64,000 nt of DNA from Gammaproteobacteria bacterium (GTDB lineage: Bacteria; Pseudomonadota; Gammaproteobacteria; Competibacterales; Competibacteraceae), in assembly GCA_024235035.1 (NCBI GenBank), contig JACKNE010000016.1, positions 1 through 64,000 of the forward strand, written 5' to 3'. Under the pieces are notes generated by a model. It saw nothing but the letters and a program-made list of their open reading frames with translations, made no database searches and was not told the DNA's origin. Shown piece by piece: positions 53,603 to 61,971 of this stretch (position 1 is its first letter; each line of letters starts with the position of its first letter). Position numbers and translations under genes: made by a program.

Positions 53603-54073
53603 CTACAACAGTTTAAGTATTTCCTCCGCATGGTTGGCGCAGTCGGGTTTGTCGATGATGTGTGCAATATGGCCGCTCTCATCGATGATGTAAGTGATGC
53701 GGTTGGCGACACCGAACAGACTGGTTGCCGTCCCAGTCAACCCTCCCCCGCCCATGGCGCCATAGGCGCGGCTGACCACGCCGTCGGTATCGGCGATCAG
53801 CGGAAAGCTGATATTGTGCTTTTCAGTGAAGCGTTGGTGGGAAGCGACATCCTGGGTGGAAACCCCAAGAATGGCCGCATCCTTGTCTTGGATTTCCTGA
53901 TAGTGGTCGCGCAGGGAGCAAGCTTGTTTCGTGCAACCTGGGGTGTCGTCCATCGGATAAAAGTACAGCACCAGTTTCCGACCAAAATAATCGGATAGCT
54001 TGATCATGCTGTTATCGGTCGTCGTCGCGGTGAACTGGGGGGCGGGATCGCCTATTTTTAATTTCATGGTCAT
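53603..54073 (-). CDS. bcp: Thioredoxin-dependent peroxiredoxin (Bcp/PrxQ)
   Basis: A 156-residue peroxiredoxin that reduces hydroperoxides. The peroxidatic C47 is in DDTPGCTKQAC, with the resolving C52 five residues on, the alpha2-type BCP arrangement. A fold-typical start (LKIGDPAPQFTATT) and FPLIADTDG follow. Length is normal. It appears to be monocistronic. Confidence 0.94.
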   Translation of the reverse strand: MTMKLKIGDPAPQFTATTTDNSMIKLSDYFGRKLVLYFYPMDDTPGCTKQACSLRDHYQEIQDKDAAILGVSTQDVASHQRFTEKHNISFPLIADTDGVVSRAYGAMGGGGLTGTATSLFGVANRITYIIDESGHIAHIIDKPDCANHAEEILKLL

Positions 54074-54163
54074 GGCTCTTCTCTCACGGGTGGCGTCAAA
54101 AAGATGCTCGGGTTTGTTGCTTCAGGGTTCCGCCATGCGGACGTTGGGGAATCCTGAACTGGA

Positions 54164-56149
54164 TTACCAGTAAATACCTCGTGTGAACTGTGCAAAGGAG
54201 ATTTGTTCCAGGGAAGGCTCCTGGGCATCGGGAAGCGGCCCCTTGGCCGCGGCTGATTCGGGGAACAACCGGAATGCGGTGTTCATAATCACCGCATACA
54301 CTTTCGGCGCTAGGGCATGCAGCACCTGGGCAAAGACGCCGATTCGAGTGGCGATCCGCTCCGGCTTATAGATGATCGCCTGTACGATCAAGTCCGCCGC
54401 CTCATCTGGGCTGAGCGTTGGTACGTGTTGATAGATTTTGGTCGGCGCGATCATCGGGGTGCGCACCAGCGGCATGTTGATGGTGGTGAATTCGATGCCA
54501 CTGTCGGAAAATTCGGCAGCCGCGCAACGGGCGAAAGCATCCAACGCTGCTTTGGAGGCGACGTAGGCTGAGAAGCGCGGCGCATTGCTAAGTACGCCGA
54601 TCGAGGAAATATTGATGATATGCCCACGTTTCTTGGTCATCATGCCGGGGATGAAACCCATGATCAGCCGCAGCGCGCCGAAGTAATTGAGTTGCATGGT
54701 GCGCTCGTAGTCGTGGAAGCGATCCAGCGAATTCTCGATGGCGCGGCGGATGGAACGCCCTGCATTGTTGACCAGAATATCCACCTCGCCGTGTTCGTCC
54801 AGCACCCGCTGAATCAGCATATCGCAGGAAGCGACGTCGGCCACGTCAGCGGCATAGATGTGCGTAGTCCCGCCATGTTCCTGAATTTCCCGCTGAGTTT
54901 CGAGCAGATTCTCTTCAGTACGAGCGACGATGATCGTCTTAGCGCCGGCCTCGGCGATTTTGAGAGCGGCGGCTTTACCAATGCCGGAAGAAGCACCGGT
55001 AATCAGTACAACCTTGCCTTTCACCGCTCCGCTCAAACTGTGGTCGATGAACAGATCCGGGTCGAGGTGGCGCTCCCAGTAATCCCATAGCTTCCAGGCG
55101 TAAGTCTCCAAGGGAGGGACGGCGATAGCCGTGCCCTGCAAAACCTTGAGCGTCTCGCGGCAGTCGAAGCGCGTGGGATAATTGATCAAACTTAGCACAT
55201 CGGATGGAATACCAAGATCCCTGAGGATCTGATCCTTGATGCGTCGCACTGGTTTCAATTGGGACAATCCGGATTTGATGATCTCCGGTACGAAGGCAAA
55301 CATCAGCGCATTGAATCGCAGCGTCATTTCCGGCGCATGGGCGGCGCGAGCGAACAGATTGAGGATATCGCCCACCCGATGTGGCTTCGGGTCCACTAGG
55401 TGGAAGCATTGGCTGTCCAGACCGGGTTGGTGAGCGATGTAGTCCATGGCGTCGACGACAAAATTGACCGGCACCAAGTTCAGCCGACCGCCTTCGATGC
55501 CGATCATCGGCATCCAGGGCGGCAGCAGGTTACGCAGCTTCTGAATCAGTTTGAAAAAGTAGTAGGGGCCGTCGATCTTGTCCATCTCGCCTGTGCGTGA
55601 GTCGCCGACCACCGCACCCGGTCGGTAGATCCGCCAAGCGCGCGTGTATTCGCGACGAACGATTCCTTCCGATTCGTGTTTGGTGCGATAGTAGGGATTG
55701 TCGAGCACCTCAGCTTCTTCGAACATATCTTCGCGGAAGACACCCTCATACAGGCCAGCGGCGGCGATGGAACTGGTCAGATGCAAGCAGCCGGTTTCGA
55801 TCGCTTCGGCAAAGGCGACGACATTGCGGGTACCCTGGATATTGACGGTTTCTTGGAGCTCGGCACTGGCCTTGAGATCGTAAATGGCTGCAAGATGGAA
55901 AAGATGGTCGATGTGGCCCTTGAGTCGGGCAAGGTCGTGGTCCGATACGCCCAGTTGCGGTTGTGTCAGGTCGCCGATGATCGGTACCGTGCGGTCGGCA
56001 TCCAGGCCCCAACGCTTGCGCAATGTCTCGATCATCGGTAACTGGCGCTCCAGTAGCAAATAATAAACGGTGCTGTCCTGGCGTTGCAGCAGTTTCTCGA
56101 CGAGGCGTCGACCGATGAACCCGGAAGCACCGGTAACAAGGTAATTCAT
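54164..56149 (-). CDS. Two-domain fatty acyl-CoA reductase (Maqu_2507 type)
   Basis: A 661-residue fusion of two dehydrogenase domains. The N-terminal half is an extended SDR with GASGFIG at 7-13 and YYRTKHESEG. The C-terminal half is a classical SDR with LITGASSGIGKAA near 380, LVNNAGRSIRR and the YVASKAALDA active site near 540. Length, domain order and segments such as FDRFHDYERTMQLNYFG and the C-terminal FTRGIYW agree with what I recall of the 661-residue Marinobacter enzyme that reduces fatty acyl-CoA to fatty alcohol. Fatty alcohol for wax esters would be the product; no wax-ester synthase is in the window. It could instead be one of the mycobacterial-type relatives. Confidence 0.88.
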   Translation of the reverse strand: MNYLVTGASGFIGRRLVEKLLQRQDSTVYYLLLERQLPMIETLRKRWGLDADRTVPIIGDLTQPQLGVSDHDLARLKGHIDHLFHLAAIYDLKASAELQETVNIQGTRNVVAFAEAIETGCLHLTSSIAAAGLYEGVFREDMFEEAEVLDNPYYRTKHESEGIVRREYTRAWRIYRPGAVVGDSRTGEMDKIDGPYYFFKLIQKLRNLLPPWMPMIGIEGGRLNLVPVNFVVDAMDYIAHQPGLDSQCFHLVDPKPHRVGDILNLFARAAHAPEMTLRFNALMFAFVPEIIKSGLSQLKPVRRIKDQILRDLGIPSDVLSLINYPTRFDCRETLKVLQGTAIAVPPLETYAWKLWDYWERHLDPDLFIDHSLSGAVKGKVVLITGASSGIGKAAALKIAEAGAKTIIVARTEENLLETQREIQEHGGTTHIYAADVADVASCDMLIQRVLDEHGEVDILVNNAGRSIRRAIENSLDRFHDYERTMQLNYFGALRLIMGFIPGMMTKKRGHIINISSIGVLSNAPRFSAYVASKAALDAFARCAAAEFSDSGIEFTTINMPLVRTPMIAPTKIYQHVPTLSPDEAADLIVQAIIYKPERIATRIGVFAQVLHALAPKVYAVIMNTAFRLFPESAAAKGPLPDAQEPSLEQISFAQFTRGIYW

Positions 56150-56384
56150 AGCGTTGAGGCTCCACAGGCGTGGTATTTTCAGTGAGCATTCAATAATTAT
56201 AGATTTCGAGATGCCGAAAATCTTTACTCGGCGAATCGCCGGCGTTTCATCGATTGAGAGATTGTCGATGAGCAGTGGACAAATCGTCGTATTAGCCGTT
56301 GCTCCCGCGCTGGTGTCTAGCTTGGCGACACTAGTGGTGGGTTGGTACGGTTCTGCGACGATTCGCGAGGCGCTTGCAAGCCTG

Positions 56385-57303
56385 TCAGAGGGGTTTTTCC
56401 ACCAGGCGTAAAAACAGTTCTTCTAACCGGTTAGTCTTGTTACGCAGGCTGGATATCTCAATGCCCCGTGTTGATAACTGCTGAAACAGAGCGTTTACGC
56501 CCTGTTCCCTGGTAACATCGACCTCCAGGGTAAAGTCATCCAGTCGGCGTAGCGGATAACCGGGGATGTCGGGTGCTTTGGGCAACGGTTGCATGAGATT
56601 GAGGACGAAGGTTTCCAGGTGCAGGCGATTGAGCAGGGTCTGCATCCGTGTGTTTTCGATGATCTGGCCTTGATCGATGATGGCGATGTGCCGGCACAGG
56701 CTTTCCGCTTCTTCCAGATAGTGTGTGGTGAGGATGATCGTCACCCCACGAGTATTGATCTCACGCAGAAAATCCCACATCGAGCGCCGGATTTCGATAT
56801 CCACCCCAGCGGTTGGCTCGTCGAGAATCAGCAATTTCGGTTCATGCACCAGCGCCCGAGCGATCATCAGTCGCCGCTTCATGCCACCCGACAACTCGCG
56901 CGCCATCTGCTTAGCGCTTGTCCCACAGGCCGAGCTGTTTGAGGTACGTCTCGGCGCGTTGATGGGCCAAATGACGGGTAAGCCATAATAGCCGGCCTGA
57001 TTGATCACAATTCCGCGACCGGTTCGAACTGATTGAAGTTGAATTCCTGTGGCACCAGGCCAATGCAGCGTTTGGCGGCGGATAATTCGCGGTCGAGATC
57101 GAAGCCAAATATCCCGCGGTGCCCCCGTCTTGCGCACCAGTGAACAGATGATGCCAATCGTGGTCGATTTGCTAGCGCCATTCGGGGCCGAGCAGGGCGA
57201 AGAATTCGCCTTCCGCGACGTCTAGATCGATGCCGCGCAACGCTTCGAAGCCATTCGCGTAGGTTTTGCGTAAATCACGCAGGGTCAAGGCCGGAGTGGT
57301 CAT
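56385..57303 (-). pseudogene. Frameshifted ABC-2-type ATPase (YadG-like)
   Basis: The intact gene would start at ATG 57303 (MTTPALTLRDLRKTYANG). Reading all frames recovers a whole ATPase: ALLGPNGAxKST (Walker A), GLVPQEFNFNQFEP (Q-loop), LSGGMKRRLMIARAL (signature), LLILDEPTAGVD (Walker B) and TTHYLEEAE (H-loop). However, the reading frame changes about five times in the first 400 nt, for example by an extra C just before the P-loop Asn-Gly. From about 56940 to 56385 the frame is clean. The partner permease, which normally follows such ATPases, is absent; the acyl-CoA reductase comes next. It is either recently decayed or affected by sequence errors. Confidence 0.8.
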
Positions 57304-57472
57304 ACATGGAATTCCGTCATTGGAGCAACTAATCTTCTTTGCTTATCTGGTAGAAATGCGCTACGAGGGGATCGAGCATGGCAGACGAGAACGATCAGAA
57401 CGAACCCGATATTACCCCACTTGCAAAACCGAGTTTAGTCCAACATCGCATTCTGACCCGGAGGCAGCGAAG

Positions 57473-58666
57473 TTGCCAATGAGCGGTGTCCGCGTCATCG
57501 ATCTAGGCACCTTCCTGGCTGGCCCTTATGCTGCATCGATTTTGGGCGAATTTGGCGCTGAAGTCTTCAAGGTCGAGCATCCGATTGCAAGCGACCCGAT
57601 GCGGCGTTTCGGCACGGCGACCAAGCGTCACGACGCGACCCTGGCCTGGCTTAGCGAAGCTCGCAACAAGAAGTCGGTCACCATCGATCTGCGCCAGAAA
57701 GAAGGGGTGCAACTGTTCCTACGCTTGATCGAGAAATCCGATGTGTTGATTGAAAATTTCCGACCTGGGACGATGGAGGAATGGGGCCTCGGTTGGCAAG
57801 AGTTGAGTGCAGCCAATCCTGGTTTGATTTATTTACGCGTGTCGGGCTATGGGCAAACCGGGCCTTATCGCCGTCGTTCCGGTTTCGCCCACATCGCCCA
57901 TGCGTTCGGTGGGCTGTCTTATCTCGCTGGATTTCCTGGAGAAACGCCGGTCGTGCCGGGTACCGCCCCGCTGGGCGACTATATGTCGAGCGTTTATGGC
58001 GCGATTGGCATTCTGCTGGCGCTGCGTCACCGGGAAAAAACCGGGCGCGGCCAGATCGTCGATATCGGTATCTATGAGGCAGTGTTCCGGCAACTGGATG
58101 AGATCGCCGCTTCGTATGGGTTATTCGGCAAAGTGCGCGAACGAGAAGGCTCTGGAAGTTTCGTCGCAGTGCCGCATGGTCATTTTCGAACCAAGGACGA
58201 CAAATGGATTGCCATTGCCTGCACGACGGACAAGATGTTCGAACGGCTCGCCGAGGCGATGGAACATCCAGAACTGGCCTCTTCCAGTCTGTATGGTCCG
58301 CAGCGTCAGCGACTGGCCGCCCGCGACGAGGTCAACCGACTAGTCATCGAATGGGTCGGGTCCCTGGTCCGGACTGAAGTGTTGGAGCGCTGCCTGAATT
58401 GCGAAGTGCCGGTCGGCAAGGTGAATAGCATCGCCGATATTTTCGAGGACGAGCATTTTCAGGCGCGCGGCAATCTGGCGCAGATCCATGAGGAAGGACT
58501 GGGTGAGGTGGTGGTGCCTAATGTGGTGCCGACACTGTCAGCAACGCCAGGGCGCATCACCAATCTAGGCCCAGCTTTGGGCAATGCGACTTACGAGGTG
58601 ATGCGGGAGTTGCTGGGGATTGCCGCCGACGACATCAAGCGGCTTCGGCAGCGCAAGATCATCTAA
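57473..58666 (+). CDS. Class III CoA-transferase, SmtA/SmtB-like (first paralogue)
   Basis: A 397-residue CaiB/BaiF-family CoA-transferase. It has the family fold blocks GVRVIDLGTFLAGPYAA, EVFKVEHP, NKKSVTIDL, ENFRPGTM, GYGQTGPY and the likely catalytic Asp in APLGDYMSS. The next gene is a close paralogue, the arrangement of the two subunits of Chloroflexus succinyl-CoA:malate/citramalate CoA-transferase (SmtAB). Itaconate or formyl-CoA type substrates cannot be excluded. Start: TTG 57473 has GGAGG with 8 nt spacing; ATG 57479 is two codons on. A better ribosome site precedes ATG 57379 in another frame (see findings). It is 30 nt before the second paralogue. Confidence 0.82.
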   Translation: MPMSGVRVIDLGTFLAGPYAASILGEFGAEVFKVEHPIASDPMRRFGTATKRHDATLAWLSEARNKKSVTIDLRQKEGVQLFLRLIEKSDVLIENFRPGTMEEWGLGWQELSAANPGLIYLRVSGYGQTGPYRRRSGFAHIAHAFGGLSYLAGFPGETPVVPGTAPLGDYMSSVYGAIGILLALRHREKTGRGQIVDIGIYEAVFRQLDEIAASYGLFGKVREREGSGSFVAVPHGHFRTKDDKWIAIACTTDKMFERLAEAMEHPELASSSLYGPQRQRLAARDEVNRLVIEWVGSLVRTEVLERCLNCEVPVGKVNSIADIFEDEHFQARGNLAQIHEEGLGEVVVPNVVPTLSATPGRITNLGPALGNATYEVMRELLGIAADDIKRLRQRKII

Positions 58667-58695
58667 TCCTGACTGGGCGGCGAGGGCAACTAAAG

Positions 58696-59916
58696 ATGAC
58701 GGACAGCAACCAATCGGAACTGCCGCTGGCGGGCATCCGCGTTATCGACGTGGCAACGGTAATCGCTGGACCTTATTGTGCCGGCATCCTGGGTGAATTC
58801 GGCGCTGAGGTGCTGAAAGTAGAACATCCTATTGGCGGCGATCCCTTACGCAAATTCGGTACGCCGACCGCGCGCGGCGACACGCTGACCTGGATGAGCG
58901 AAGGGCGTAATAAGAAATCGGTCACGGTGGATTTGCACCGTCCGGACGGTGTGGAGATTTTCAAGAATCTGGTCAAGCAATCGGACATCGTTTGTGAAAA
59001 CTTCCGGACGGGAACCTTGGAAAAATGGGGGATTGGCTGGGAGGCGCTGCGCCAAGTCAATCCCGGTTTGATCATGTTGCGAGTGACCGGCTACGGTCAA
59101 ACCGGCCCCTATAAGGATCGTCCCGGTTTTGCTCGGGTCGCGCATGCGGTCGGCGGCATCGCCTATCTGGCCGGAATGCCCAAGGGGACGCCAGTGACAC
59201 CGGGTTCGACGACGCTGGGCGATTATTTGACCGGCTTGTACGGCTGTCTTGGTGTCTTGATGGCATTGCGCCATCGCGAAGTGACCGGCGAAGGCCAGTA
59301 TATCGATGCGGCGTTGTATGAGTCGGTATTCCGCTGTACCGATGAACTAGCGCCGGCCTACAGCATGTTTGGCACGGTCCGGGAGCGGCACGGACCGACT
59401 CACAACGATTTTGCTTGCCCTTATGGCCATTTCCCCACCAAGGACGGCAAGTGGATCGCCATTGCCTGTGCAACGGACAAGCTGTTCGAGCGCTTGGCCA
59501 GCGCCATGGGGCGACCGGAACTCGCCTCGTCCAGCTTGTATGGCGACCAGAAGACCCGGCTGGAAAACCGGCATGATGTGAATGAAATTGTCCGGGATTG
59601 GTGTGGCTCCCTGAATCGCGAAGAGATTCTTCAGCGTTGTTTTGCGACGGGCGCCCCCGCTGGGCCATTGAATAATATCGCCGATATTTTCGGCGATCGG
59701 CAGTTCCATGCCCGGCGCAATCTCGTCGCTATCGATGAACCGGATTTGGGCGAAACGATCATCGTGCCCTCCACGATTCCCCGCCTGTCGGAAACACCGG
59801 GAGAAATTCGTCATCTTGGCCCAAAACTTGGTCAGCACACCGACGAAGTGTTGAGTGGCCTACTAGGTATGGATGAGCAACAAATCAGCGAGTTGCGAAA
59901 AAAACGGGTGGTGTGA
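58696..59916 (+). CDS. Class III CoA-transferase, SmtA/SmtB-like (second paralogue)
   Basis: A 406-residue CaiB/BaiF CoA-transferase, closely similar to the preceding protein over its whole length. The catalytic Asp should be D176 in TTLGDYLTG. Other blocks are GIRVIDVATVIAGPYCA at 13-29, ENFRTGTLEKWG at 101-112 and GYGQTGPY at 132-139. The pair probably forms a heteromer that moves CoA from succinyl-CoA to malate or citramalate. The ATG has a GAGGG site upstream. It is followed by the meh-like gene after 86 nt on the same strand. Confidence 0.85.
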   Translation: MTDSNQSELPLAGIRVIDVATVIAGPYCAGILGEFGAEVLKVEHPIGGDPLRKFGTPTARGDTLTWMSEGRNKKSVTVDLHRPDGVEIFKNLVKQSDIVCENFRTGTLEKWGIGWEALRQVNPGLIMLRVTGYGQTGPYKDRPGFARVAHAVGGIAYLAGMPKGTPVTPGSTTLGDYLTGLYGCLGVLMALRHREVTGEGQYIDAALYESVFRCTDELAPAYSMFGTVRERHGPTHNDFACPYGHFPTKDGKWIAIACATDKLFERLASAMGRPELASSSLYGDQKTRLENRHDVNEIVRDWCGSLNREEILQRCFATGAPAGPLNNIADIFGDRQFHARRNLVAIDEPDLGETIIVPSTIPRLSETPGEIRHLGPKLGQHTDEVLSGLLGMDEQQISELRKKRVV

Positions 59917-60002
59917 CAATGATGTTCCCTCTTGGATAGGAGGGGTAGCGCGTGGCGTCGAGGCAGCTTGCAACGGCCTGACAGAGCGACAAAGGCTGAA
60001 AC

Positions 60003-60845
60003 ATGAATGATGTCAATTTACAGGACTGGGTCGGCAAAACCGAGCAGATTAAGGATCGTCTCTATCCAACTCCGGCCAAAGCATTGGCCCTGACCTTGGA
60101 TGACCCCCATCGGCAAGTTGGAGAAGGCGCGCCTTTGCCTGAGATCTGGCATTGGCTGTATTTTTTGCCAATGGTCACACGCTGCGAAATCGGTCCCGAT
60201 GGCCATCCGAAGCGCGGCGGTTTTCTGCCGCCCATTGCTCTGGAAAGGCGCATGTGGGCCAGCGGCCACTTGGTTTTTCACCAGGATGTGCTGATCGGCG
60301 AAGAAATCACTAAGACCTCGGAGATTCTCAAGGTTTCCGAGAAGGAGGGCAAAGCCGGCAAGATGGTCTTCGTGACGGTCAGACACTCGGTGCGCTCGGC
60401 CAGAGGCGTAGCGCTCGATGAAGAGCAGAATATCGTCTATCTGCCCATGCCTAGAGCCTATGTTCCTGCGCCGCCTAATCCCGCGCCGGATGATCTTGAA
60501 TGGAAAGAGGCTTATTCAGTCGATCCTGTCCTGCTGTTCCGATTCTCGGCGTTGACCTTCAATGCGCATCGCATCCACTACGACATCAAATACGCTGCTG
60601 AAGTGGAGAAATACCCCGGTTTGGTCGTCCATGGCCCCTTGCAGGCGTTGTTGTTGCTAGAATCCGCTCGCAAGAGGAATCCCGATAAAAAACCGGCCCG
60701 CTATGAATTCAGAGCCGTTAGGCCACTCTTTGATTTCGATCAAGTGTGTCTCGGTGGTCGGATGAAAGCCGATGGCGGCCACGACTTATTCATGATGAAT
60801 ACGGATGGCCATATGACCATGCAGGCCACTATATCCTGGAGATAA
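60003..60845 (+). CDS. meh: Mesaconyl-C4-CoA / itaconyl-CoA hydratase-like protein
   Basis: A 280-residue double hot-dog (FAS1-like dehydratase, MaoC) protein. The N-terminal part has LPEIWHWLYFLP and GGFLPPIALERRMWASG; the C-terminal part has FRFSALTFNAHRIHYD with the hydratase His/Asp pair, then YPGLVVHGPLQALLLL. Proteins of this size and pattern add water to mesaconyl-C4-CoA (Meh, 3-hydroxypropionate bi-cycle) or itaconyl-CoA (Ich, itaconate breakdown), both giving (S)-citramalyl-CoA. The CitE-like lyase follows after 5 nt and a Mct homologue is close, which favours Meh. Confidence 0.82.
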   Translation: MNDVNLQDWVGKTEQIKDRLYPTPAKALALTLDDPHRQVGEGAPLPEIWHWLYFLPMVTRCEIGPDGHPKRGGFLPPIALERRMWASGHLVFHQDVLIGEEITKTSEILKVSEKEGKAGKMVFVTVRHSVRSARGVALDEEQNIVYLPMPRAYVPAPPNPAPDDLEWKEAYSVDPVLLFRFSALTFNAHRIHYDIKYAAEVEKYPGLVVHGPLQALLLLESARKRNPDKKPARYEFRAVRPLFDFDQVCLGGRMKADGGHDLFMMNTDGHMTMQATISWR

Positions 60846-60850
60846 AGGGC

Positions 60851-61771
60851 ATGAGTGAGAGACTGGAGCGTTCCGTGTTGCTGGTTCCGGCGTCCAACTG
60901 GAGCATGATTCAAAAGACCGCCGCGTCACGAGCGGATGCGGTCTGCATCGATTTGGAAGATGCGGTGACGGTGGATGAGAAGGAAGCCAGTCGGGCGAAC
61001 GTGGTGCGCGCCTTCCAGGAGCTGGACTTCGGTAGCAAACTGCGTATGTACCGGATCAACGGTCTGGACACCCATTACGCTTACCGCGATCTGATCGATG
61101 TGGTGGAAGCCGCCGGGGACCGTATCGATTTGATCGTCGTGCCCAAGGTGAACCGCCCGGAAGATGTGTATGTGGTGGAAACTCTGCTCACGCAAATCGA
61201 AAGCTATCGCAAGTTTGCGCGCCCCATCGGTATCGAAGCCCTGATTGAAACGGCGTCAGGCTGCGTGAACATCCGAGAAATTGCCGCGTGTTCCACCCGG
61301 CTGGAAGGGTTCGTTTATGGTCCAGGCGATTATGCGGCGTCGGTACGCATGCCGATGGAATCCATCGGGGAACTGGATGAAAACGATGCGGTTTACCCTG
61401 GTCATCGTTGGCACCAGGTCATGCATTCGATTGTCACTGCCGCCAGGGCTTATCACAAGCGCGCCATTGACGGGCCATTTGCCGGCATCAAGAACCCCGA
61501 AGGTTTGGCGCAAGCCTGTAAGATTGCGCGGGCCATGGGCTTTGACGGTAAATGGTGCATTCATCCCAGTCAAATCGACTCGGTGAATCAGACCTTTGTC
61601 CCCTCGGTAAAGGAATTGGCTTGGGCGCAAACTGTGCTGAACGAATATGAATTGGCGCGACGGGAGGGTCGGGGCGCACTCAGCGTTAAAGGCAAGATGA
61701 TTGATGTCGCCTCGTTGAGAATGTGCCAAACCACGGTTGAGAGAGCCAAGCTGGCTGGGTTGTTATCGTAG
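60851..61771 (+). CDS. CitE-like acyl-CoA lyase (citramalyl/malyl-CoA lyase)
   Basis: A 306-residue TIM-barrel lyase of the CitE/HpcH family. Key blocks are CIDLEDAV at 32-39, EALIETASGCVN with metal-ligand E133, YGPGDYAAS at 156-164 and CIHPSQI near 240. The preferred substrate could be (S)-citramalyl-CoA (acetyl-CoA plus pyruvate) or malyl-CoA. It is shorter than, and only distantly similar to, the Mcl at 3.5 kb. The frame is open from 60746 inside the preceding gene, but ATG 60851 follows a GGAGATAAAGG site and the meh stop by 5 nt, so the two are coupled. Confidence 0.87.
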   Translation: MSERLERSVLLVPASNWSMIQKTAASRADAVCIDLEDAVTVDEKEASRANVVRAFQELDFGSKLRMYRINGLDTHYAYRDLIDVVEAAGDRIDLIVVPKVNRPEDVYVVETLLTQIESYRKFARPIGIEALIETASGCVNIREIAACSTRLEGFVYGPGDYAASVRMPMESIGELDENDAVYPGHRWHQVMHSIVTAARAYHKRAIDGPFAGIKNPEGLAQACKIARAMGFDGKWCIHPSQIDSVNQTFVPSVKELAWAQTVLNEYELARREGRGALSVKGKMIDVASLRMCQTTVERAKLAGLLS

Positions 61772-61971
61772 TCAGCAGAATAATAGCCAAGTAGATTAGG
61801 CAAAAGCGCAGCCGTAGGGGTGCGCACTGCGTACCAGCTATCATCCATATTCCGGAAAAGGTACGCGATGCGGACCCTTTCTGACTATCTGAATTGACAG
61901 TGCATCCTTGATAACCCTGGCTCTTCTCCTTGATTTTTGGGGAGGAAGGGTTTTTATAAGGTGATGATTTT

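Noticed and set aside
56270..56411. 47-codon frame with one hydrophobic segment between the acyl-CoA reductase and the ABC pseudogene
   Set aside because: It has a possible weak ribosome site but overlaps the pseudogene end and has no recognisable family; not enough to call a gene.
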